Assembly: GCA_903813345.2 (NCBI GenBank)
Contig: CAIIXF020000001.1
Span: 7,195,098-7,259,097 of the forward strand
Direction of reading: 5' to 3'
From: Owenia fusiformis
Lineage: Eukaryota > Annelida > Polychaeta > Sabellida > Oweniidae
DNA length: 64,000 nucleotides
The notes under the pieces were generated by a model that saw only the letters and a program-made list of their open reading frames with translations, was not told where the DNA came from and made no database searches. Both the position numbers and the translations under genes were made by a program. This document shows, one piece after another, positions 56,497 to 64,000 of the stretch. Numbering within the stretch: the first letter of the stretch is position 1; each line of letters begins with the position of its first letter.

Positions 56497-57787
56497 AAAA
56501 TGTCACCACCTAAAACAATTTGGTCAATTTAAAGCAAGTTGAAAAATACCTCTTTGACTTTTTTTGACATTGAGAAGGTCATTGAAAGTCAAATGTCAAA
56601 TGTAAAGTCAGATTTGAACTTCTGAGAACATGTAGATGATTTTGAAAAAAAAATTAAGTAAATTTGAAGCAAGTTGAAAAAAGACCTTTTTGACCTTGAA
56701 AAGGTCATTGAAGGTCAAATGTCAAATCTAAAGTCAGATTTGAACTTCTGAGAACATGTAGATGATTTTGAAAAAAAAATTAAGTAATTTTGAAGCATGT
56801 TGAAAAAAGACCTTTTTGACCTTGAAGGTCAAAGGTCAAATCTAAAGTCAGATTTGAACTTCTGAGAACTTGTAAAGTCAAATTTGAACTTCTGAAAAGA
56901 TGTAGATGATTTTGAAAAAAAAATTTGGTCAATTTGAAGCAAGTTGAAAACAGACCTTGTTGACCTTTTTTGACCTTGAGAAGGTCATCAAAGGTGAAAT
57001 GTCAAATCTTAAGTCAGATTTGAATTTCTGAGAACATGTAGATGATTTTGAAAAAAAAAAATTAGTCAATTTGAAGCAAGTTGAAAAAAGACCTTTTTGA
57101 CCTTTTTTGACCTTGAGAAGGTCATTGAAGGTCAAATGTCAAATCTAAAGTCAAATCTTAAGTCATATTTGAATTTCTGAGAACATGTAGATGATTTTGA
57201 AAAAAAAATTTAGTCAATTTGAAGCAAGATGAAAAAATACCTTTTTGAACTTTTTTGACATTGAGAAGGTCATTGAAGGTCAAATGTCAAATCTAAAGTC
57301 AGATTTGAATTTCTGATAACATGTAGATGATTTTGAAAAAAAAATTTAGTCAATTTGAAGCAAGTTGAAAAAAGACCTTTTTGACCTTTTTTGACTTTGA
57401 GAAGGTCATTGAAGGTCAAATGTCAAATCTTAAGTCAAATCTAAAGTCAGATTTGAATTTCTGAGAACACGTAGATGATTTTGAAAATTTTTTTTAGTCA
57501 ATTTGAAGCAAGTTGAAAACAGACCTTTTTTTGACCTTGAGAAGGTCATTGAAGGTCAAATGTCAAATCTAAAGTCAGATTTGAACTTCTGAGAACATGT
57601 AGATGATTTAGATAAAATTGAAGTCAATCTAAACAGTATTTGTTATGTTATAGGAAGTTGTAAGAAATTGTTACAGACGCCGGACGCCAACCGCCGGACA
57701 CCAACCACCAACCGCCGGACGCCAACCGCCGTCGCAAAAAAACGGAGACCATAACAATATGTCACCACTTTTGGTGGTGACATAAAA
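56497..57787. mobile_element. MITE family A, copy 2, expanded by an internal satellite
   Basis: AAAATGTCACCACC at the left and GGTGGTGACATAAAA at the right match the ends of the short copies at 20884-21002 and 62273-62379. Inside lie eight ~137-bp tandem units (56516-57615) and then a GC-rich array of GACGCCAACCGCCG-like units (57675-57735). So a ~110-bp MITE has grown to 1.3 kb. Confidence 0.8.
56516..57615. repeat. ~137-bp tandem array packed with AGGTCA half sites
   Basis: Eight units start near 56521, 56653, 56780, 56921, 57061, 57208, 57345 and 57493, each with GTCAATTTGAAGCAAGTTG and GAACATGTAGATGATTTTG. Most carry TTGACCTTGAGAAGGTCATT and GAAGGTCAAATGTCAAA, giving two to four AGGTCA / TGACCT half sites per unit, several as TCAAGGTCA (the monomer site bound by ERR and NR5A-type receptors). 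Confidence 0.9.
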
Positions 57788-58650
57788 AACAGAAAAAATG
57801 AGTATCGAAGACTACACAAAATATCGATCCTACAAATTGCACAATACAAAAACTGTTGTAAAAAGAAGTCTTTGTACATAAAGATACTCAGCTTATAGAC
57901 TATAAATATAATATCATAAAAAAAAGTAACCCATGCCACTGACAAATATGAACTCATGTGTGTGACTCTTAAGGGGCAGCCAATTAAGGGACATTGTCCC
58001 TTCATTAACACACAATCTTGTAAACACTGTAAGAATTCAGGAATTAAGCCTTGTTTATAAGCAAATATGAAAAAGCCATAAGTTCTTAAGCACCAGTCTC
58101 CCTTATGTCATAGTTGGGTAGCACTATGCCCTGGCTGTAAAAGTGGTACATTGTTATGTGTTAAGTTGCTCATTTGATGTAATTGTTCATTTCTTATGGT
58201 TCTGTCAATAGGGACTGGGTATGTATCCACTAAATCTGTGGGTTCCTGACTGCTAAGCAATGGTACCACATTCCCCTCAACAGGATGATCGGGAAGTATT
58301 GCATTTGGCTTTGATGAGCCACTATTGGGTGAGACAAGACTAGCCGTCCCACTGTAACCACTATCTGGTTCTGGAGATTTAGGACTTATCAGCTGTGTGC
58401 TATCACTGAGAGGTGTCAATACAGTAGTGGGGCTAATGTCATCTACATCCACTACTCCAGGGGAACTTTCAATACGGAGGAGGTCCACAATTGACTGAGA
58501 GGATTTAACAGGTGGCCACTGTGGGAGCTCTGCAATTTCTTCCTCTACTGCCTCATAATGGTAGCGGTCATCACGGTTCATGCAACGTTGTAATGCATTC
58601 TGGCATTTCTGCCTGATGAGATTAGTGTCTATGAGGAAAGTCTGCAAGTA

Positions 58651-59046
58651 CATGTAATACACACATGCATTTATTGCAATGTTCATGTAATACACATGTG
58701 CATTTATTTCAATGTTCATGTAATACACACATGCATTTATTTTAATGTTCATGTAATACACACATGCATTTATTTCAATGTTCATGTAATACACACATGC
58801 ATTTATTGCAATGTTCATGTAATACACACATGCATTTATTTCAATGTTCATGTAATACACACGTGCATTTATTTCAATGTTCATGTAATACACATGTGCA
58901 TTTATTTCAATGTTCATGTAATACACACATGCATTTATTTTAATGTTCATGTAATACACATATGCGTTTATTTCAATGTCCATGTAATAAACACATGCAT
59001 TTATTGCAATGTTCATGTTATACACACATGCATTTATTTCAATGTT
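58651..59046. repeat. 33-bp minisatellite, 12 copies, abutting a splice acceptor
   Basis: Twelve exact-length units of 33 bp based on CATGTAATACACACATGCAT plus TTATTTCAATGTT. The array ends 9 bp before the acceptor of the ATP13A last exon (58641). As 33 is a multiple of three and the unit lacks stops, the array is open on both strands; on the minus strand it is in frame with the exon. Confidence 0.95.
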
Positions 59047-59329
59047 CATTTACCATGGGTGTCATTTCAAACTTTGTAAATATGGCACCATTCGGTGAGC
59101 TCACATGATGAAAGACCTAGTAATCTCTCCAAAATGACTCAAAACTGTAATTGAAACCGCCATAAAAAGCAATGTGTTCTTGATCAGGTGATTGGCAGTT
59201 TTCATCTGAACAACTGGAATTGTTGCCAAGTGGATGGAGGACAGACATACAGAAAGATGAGCTAAAAAGTGTCAGTCACATATTAAACACTTAGTTACTC
59301 ATTCTCTAAAAACAAATTACTTTACTCAC

Positions 59330-59498
59330 CTCAAGGAGGAAGCATATGAAGAAGTTTGCGACTGCAATTCCAGGATCAATCTGAAGGGTATAGAGGGTGG
59401 CGGTTGCAGCTCCATGAAGTCTATTATGAATTGCAGGGGGTACACTGTCAACCAGACAGTCACAGCTGTTAGAACTATCAGATTTGCCAGGAACCAGT
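59330..59498 (-). pseudogene. ATP13A: ATP13A exon for the last two helices, frameshifted
   Basis: Entering in phase 1 after CCACATAG it reads WFLANLIVLTAVTVWLTVYP then LQFIIDFMELQPPPSIPFRL, a good membrane helix and loop. After RLIL the homology moves to the next frame, as IAVANFFICFLLE. One missing base in CTGGAATTGCA (as CTGGGAATTGCA) would restore it. The downstream exon needs that frame, because the present frame meets a TAG at once. Confidence 0.75.
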
Positions 59499-59751
59499 CT
59501 ATGTGGAAAAATAAATAAAAAAAGTCAATGCCTTAATTAATATACCTGTAAGCATATATACTATAGGGTGTTCAATAAGTATTGCTTAATTGTTCAAACT
59601 TTTGTCCTGTTGGTTGGTTGGTTAACTTTTACATTGTTCTGTCAAAATTTTCAACATTATATTATTTTAGACAAAAGTTTGAGTCCAGCACCAAAGTATA
59701 CATATATGTTTATCTTATGAAATACTAGGGCATATGGTAGGTGATACATTC

Positions 59752-59937
59752 AGGCCCGTAGCCAGAGGGGGAGCTGGGGAAGCTTCCGCTCCCTCCCCCC
59801 CCCTGGCCAGAAATTCTTTCAAAATCATACAGTTTTTCACCATTCTGGGAATTTTTCGCATGATTTTTAGCCAAAATTGTGAAAAAGCCCCCCCCCTGGG
59901 AAAAAGCTCCCCCTGCTGGTAAAAGCTGGCTACGGGC
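59752..59937. mobile_element. MITE with GCCCGTAGCCAG ends
   Basis: GCCCGTAGCCAG at 59754-59765 and CTGGCTACGGGC at 59926-59937, with paired G/C-run arms between. It sits exactly where the ATP13A P-domain exons are missing. Confidence 0.7.
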
Positions 59938-61448
59938 AAGCATTGCTAGCTACAATGAAATGTGTGAAGTAATTTATCATTATCGATATAATAAATCTCT
60001 TGGTTAAATTGGAACACATCAATCTTGAATCTCATTGTAATTATAAACAAGGCATTAGTCTCTTGCTTCAGTCTGTTCTCCATGACCAGCAGGCCCAGAA
60101 ATATAAGATCATTTTCCATCTGCTCTCTACAAGGAAAACAAAAATATGTTTGCATGTCCATTATTTATCTCAAAAATATAATAAAACTTGATTGCATTAT
60201 AGTATCTCAATTAAAGTTCATTGTTGGTTAATGAGATCAGGAAAACGGAAAAGAGAATGGGTGTCCAAAAGGATGAATTTGGTTTTGAAAGGAATTGACA
60301 GAACAGGAATAAGAAACTGTAACATTTTCAGTAGAACAGTCCATCGCATGCCTTACCTCTGAGCTCTTTGTACCTTGACCAGGGACATCTTGGGCAATGG
60401 TTTATAAGCAACAGCTATCACCCTGTAGCCTTGCTGGGTGTATTGCATTAATACATCATGGAAGTCAACAGGAACTGAAAATACAAAATGTATGAACATT
60501 GATATTGGTAAAAAATTCTGCAGGTTTATAGATCTATCCTCATGCCTCCAAAGCTGCGTTATTCAAAGAAAATATACCAAGCGATGAATTCAAGAAGTTT
60601 TTGTTACGGAAGAACATGAATTTGCAATAAATCATCTCACCCTGTAATGCCGTCATCGAAGAACAGTTATCAACAAATTTTACATATACAATTTTGTAAG
60701 TACATTTTATTTGATTGGCAAACCTTTGTGTTATACTGTACTATATCTTTTGGGGCTAAAATGAGTCAACGAACAATGTTTTCTCAAAAATGTCACATAC
60801 CTGTTTCCTGCCTGCATAATGAGGCCACCATCTCTGGGGCACCTTTTGTATAGAGATCAAAGTGTGTGGAGTCCAGTGTACGTGTGATCACTGACATGCG
60901 TTGTAGGCTAGATGAGAAAGTGAAGTGAAGCACTATGCCTATCTCATAAGGTATATTCTGAAATACAATTACATTGATTGGCAGAGATCTTTGAGGTATT
61001 TAAACTTTATTTACTCTTTGTGTTTCATGTCATTTCAGTTGGTTACCTCTTAATTACAAAAAACTGTGTAGAACTGGATGTAAGCATGGTTAACAGCAAC
61101 AGGAGTTTGTGTTACTTTTTCCAAAAGTCCCTTTGTTTAATAAATTCACCCATGTAAGAAATGAAAATTATTCCACATCATTAATTCTAGTAGAATGCAA
61201 TATAAGTGTTAGACTATTGTTCTAATAATGTTTAGAACATAAATAATTTAGAACATTTAACAGTTATAATGAAAAATGTTTTACGTACAATAGTGTGCTA
61301 TATAAACACAAAGCATCTGGGGTTTTACGATCATGTATTTATGCTCATTATTATATCTTTTATTGACATTTTATATCAGTTACATGATACATTAGTCACT
61401 AATCACTACAAACTACTTCTACAACTATTCTAACTATTCAAAAAATTA

Positions 61449-62165
61449 TTATACAGTGTGATGCACACTACTAAACATATTAAATTTAATTCTGAAACCA
61501 TGATATATAAATTTTCCGATGTGTAATTGAACAGTCAAGTGTTCATTTGCCATTAAACTTTTAAAAATATATGGGTCATCACAATCAAAACTAGGAATAA
61601 TTTCTTTTAATTTTGAGTACAAACATTCTCTTAGTATTTCATATTTGTTACATCTTACGAGAAAATATTCTTCATCTTCAATACAATTACATGTTGAACA
61701 TTTTCTCTCATTAAGGGGTTTAGGGAAAGGTTTACAATGTCTACCCGTCTCAATATGTAACTGGTGTGAACTTAATCTAAATCTTGCAATACATTGCCTA
61801 TACTTTCTATTATCTAACCTTAAGTATGATTCACATTCAAATTTGGTTTTATATTTACAATACGTTCTGAGTATAGGTGCACACATAATAGCATTTTGCC
61901 AGTCGGCACGATACTGTCTCATCAAAGTGTTATTTACATTTTTTTTAAATATTTGTCCCAGAATTCTAACATGCCACATTTTTCAATTATTTTGAAAACT
62001 CTGGATGCCCATGAGGGAAACCCAAGATTGTGTAACTCAAGCTCATACTTATATGTTTCATATAATATGTTAGTTGGGCATAGTCTCAGGATTCTAATCC
62101 AATATTTTATCAATTGTGCTTCAAATTTTATATACAATGGATATAAAATACCTGATGTAAATATT
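61449..62165 (-). pseudogene. 3' fragment of the LINE family seen at 47-49 kb
   Basis: Minus-strand codons MWHVRILGQIF, YKTKFECESYL, FRLSSHQLHIETGRH, CSTCNCIEDEEYFLVRCNKY match the C-terminal third of the LINE at 47209-49067 (YKTKLECEKYL, FRCGGHNLQIEVGRW, CKYC...HFIIECPLY). The first part, upstream of 61979, is in a shifted frame. It fills the gap where ATP13A N-domain exons should be. Confidence 0.82.
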
Positions 62166-62272
62166 GCTTCAAATAAAATATTCTTATCTTAAGAAGTCTC
62201 TACATGAATAATTTAATGGGACAAAATTGATTACTTATGTTTAATCAAAAGTCAAAACAAGGCTTAAGATGC

Positions 62273-62379
62273 AAAATGTCACCACCTGCCATTTGTTACT
62301 GATGCCAGTTGCCAAAACCGTCCTCAAAAAAGTTGAAAACCATAATGATATGTTAGCACTTGTGGTGGTGACATAAAAA
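62273..62379. mobile_element. MITE family A, copy 3
   Basis: AAAATGTCACCACCTGCCAT and GGTGGTGACATAAAA are the ends; CATAATGATATGTTAGCACT corresponds to CATAACAATATGTCACCACT of copy 2. It lies 42 bp below the ATP13A exon at 62422-62495. Confidence 0.75.
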
Positions 62380-62883
62380 CATTGCAAAATGAGCATCTTG
62401 AATGGTGAATGTCAAACTTACGTATTGTTGCTTTCTTGACCGTAAGTAGGTACAATTCCCCACATATCAAGGCCATCTTCAGTTAAAGTACCAGACTGAA
62501 TACAGAGACACACAGAAAAATTGTTTCAAACAGTTTTCTCCAAAGCTTAACAGAAATATTGTATTAAAACATCTATAACAAGATGACAGTAATACATTTT
62601 ACAGTTTGAATATTACTTAATAAAATATTAATGCAATATTTATTTAATCGTTTGTAATTTCCTCTTTCAATAAATAATAAAGTAATGAAATGATTTTATC
62701 TTGTACAAATTATTGTTTTTCATATGTTTCAGCTGCAAAATGCAGCAAAAAAGTTAAAAAATAAAAGCTAGTAATTATTAAACAGGTACGTGTACTGTAT
62801 GATCTTTTTCAAAACATTTTGGGCAATATTACTATACAACAAAAGAATATTTTAAATTTCAAATTTCATCTCTTTAGTCTAAG

Positions 62884-63867
62884 ATGAAGAGCTGCACAAT
62901 TTCATCAATAATTTTAATGGTTGGACTGATGTTGGTGCCAATGGTATCGATTATGACATACCCAGTGGGTCGTAAGTAACACTAAAAGAATACACAAGTA
63001 TCTGTATGATTTATGTGTGATATGTACATAGTACAATTACTATTGTTTATGTTAAAAAATAGGCTTGAAATCTGCTGGATGTGTATATAATAATAATACT
63101 GTTAAGTCATTTGCTGAATCTGGAAACTATTTAAATTCAAAATGTACATTTTTATTGCACATTACTTGTATATACAAACTTGCAAATGGTTACAAAAGTG
63201 TGACAATTTGTTACGAAAGCAAATCACCACTGCTAAATGCTGGTCTCAAAAAACAAAGGGCAATAAGATACTAATGTTTCCTCTTCTTGGTTGTGGAAAA
63301 ATTGGAAAGGCATTTCAATGAACAATATATATACTTCATAAAATTACAAAATACTTTTGAAAGGGGGCCTCAATCAATTTTTTCATTTTGATATTACATG
63401 CTACTTACAATTACAGTACGTGTATAATGTCATGGGAGGCCATTTTCTTCCATTCATTAAGCTTCACAAACCCATGATTATAGATTAAAAAATTATAAAG
63501 TACCTTAGAAATAAACTAATAACAAATATATTTGGAGGAGTGCAAAATAATGGCTGGCAGTGAGTAGTTAGAAAACCTAACTACATGTACATTCTAATTT
63601 ATAAGAAATATTTTTAACACTGATACGGTTTTATTTAGACCGTGATAACACAACCTTATTTTAAAAGTAAACCTTTGATATAATAAATATTTGACTTCAA
63701 AAACCCAAAATGGGTATACTATATATATTTTAGCTTGTGAGTCTAATCCCTGCCAGAATGGAGGTTCCTGTGTGCCTTATGATGATGGTACATTCTCATG
63801 TGTGTGCCTATCATCATACAAAGAAAAGCTGTGCCAGACTAAAACATCATTTGTAAACTGTTGCTAA
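62884..63867 (+). CDS. Small secreted EGF-like protein with alternative 3' exons
   Basis: Exon 1 (62884-62971) encodes MKSCTISSIILMVGLMLVPM then VSIMTYPVG, a clear signal peptide, and ends in phase 1 at GTAAGT. Two acceptors fit that phase. The exon at 63734-63867 encodes one complete EGF-like domain with six cysteines (CESNPCQNGGSC, FSCVCLSSYKEKLC) and a short tail ending NCC, for 73 residues. The exon at 63063-63274 encodes a four-cysteine stretch (GCVYNNN, SKCTFLLHITC, TICYES) with its own stop, for 99 residues, or could continue to the EGF exon through an internal donor. AATAAA at 63866-63871 overlaps the stop. It is antisense to ATP13A. Receptor and role are unknown. Confidence 0.65.
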
Positions 63868-63871
63868 TAAA
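63866..63871 (+). terminator. Polyadenylation signal overlapping the EGF-gene stop codon
   Basis: AATAAA shares two bases with the TAA at 63865-63867. A second AATAAA lies near 63939. If the first is used, the 3' untranslated region is only about 20-30 nt. Confidence 0.5.
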
Positions 63872-64000
63872 TGGTGAACCAACAACAAATGACTTTCAGA
63901 AACTTGCACATTTTCTATAAAAAATTTTAAATTGACAATAAATTTCTGAAAGAAGAGTAAACTTCATTTATGTTTTGTCAGACTAAATGCAAACATACCT

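Larger units (their letters stand above)
58108..62495 (-). pseudogene. ATP13A: ATP13A (P5B-ATPase) gene lacking catalytic exons
   Basis: Minus-strand exons seen: 62495-62422 (SGTLTEDGLDMWG, just after the catalytic Asp-Lys), 60957-60801 ([24 protein letters not shown]), 60474-60357 (VPVDFHDVL, GYRVIAVAYKPLP), 60126 to about 60045 (FLGLLVMENRLKQET), 59498-59330 (last membrane helices) and 58641-58108 (C-terminal tail ending GHSATQL). P5B pumps are endolysosomal ATPases; ATP13A2 exports polyamines. Three defects are visible. The N-domain between 62422 and 60957 is missing and the phases there do not match (2 to 0). The P-domain with TGDN and GDGAND plus about four helices is missing between 60045 and 59498. 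And 59498-59330 needs one extra base to stay open. The middle exons and all splice sites look healthy, so an assembly collapse is the main alternative. Confidence 0.8.

Noticed and set aside
58696-59079. Plus-strand repeat protein of 127 codons
   Set aside because: It is only the 33-bp minisatellite read in an open frame, with no start context or splice support.

Overview
This is nuclear DNA of a metazoan, most likely a marine invertebrate bilaterian. The evidence is AT-rich intergenic DNA, small coding exons with GT-AG introns, a Pax gene, a PLEKHM1-type gene, a P5B-ATPase relic, non-LTR retrotransposons, a tRNA-derived SINE and many small palindromic DNA transposons. A lophotrochozoan (mollusc, brachiopod or annelid) is my guess; no single feature proves it.

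Layout. 1-6091: no gene recognised; one perfect RFX-type X-box. 6092-13919 (+): a divergent Pax gene with a paired domain and no homeodomain. The last part of its paired domain is encoded by two alternative exons of equal phase (10120-10210 and 11222-11336). The reading frame works only if exactly one is used. 19117-35333 (-): a 16-exon gene of the PLEKHM1 family (RUN domain, acidic linker, Rubicon-homology zinc domain), about 880 codons, with introns full of MITEs and one CR1-like LINE. 35334-36125: a compact divergent promoter with a palindromic CRE and a CCAAT box. 36126-52981 (+): a 9-exon gene for a caspase-like (C14) protein. One 12-kb intron of it is a nest of mobile DNA: a LINE split by a 6.3-kb element with 691-bp inverted ends that itself holds at least four smaller elements, followed by a 3.1-kb foldback built of head-to-head tandem arrays. 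53-57.8 kb: duplicated segments and a satellite-like array of nuclear-receptor-type half sites enclosed by MITE ends. 58108-62495 (-): exons of an ATP13A (P5B-ATPase) gene that lacks whole catalytic blocks and carries a frameshift, so it looks like a decaying copy. 62884-63867 (+): a small secreted EGF-like gene.

The Pax gene and the PLEKHM1 gene are convergent. The PLEKHM1 gene and the caspase-like gene share a promoter region. PLEKHM1 works at late endosomes and lysosomes, the same compartment as ATP13A2-type pumps; any functional link with the caspase-like neighbour is speculation. The strongest candidate for new biology is the frame-enforced choice between two paired-domain exons, with a tandem array of branch-point-like motifs just upstream of the second. 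A second theme is that several tandem arrays here sit inside inverted-repeat elements, as if the elements seed satellites.
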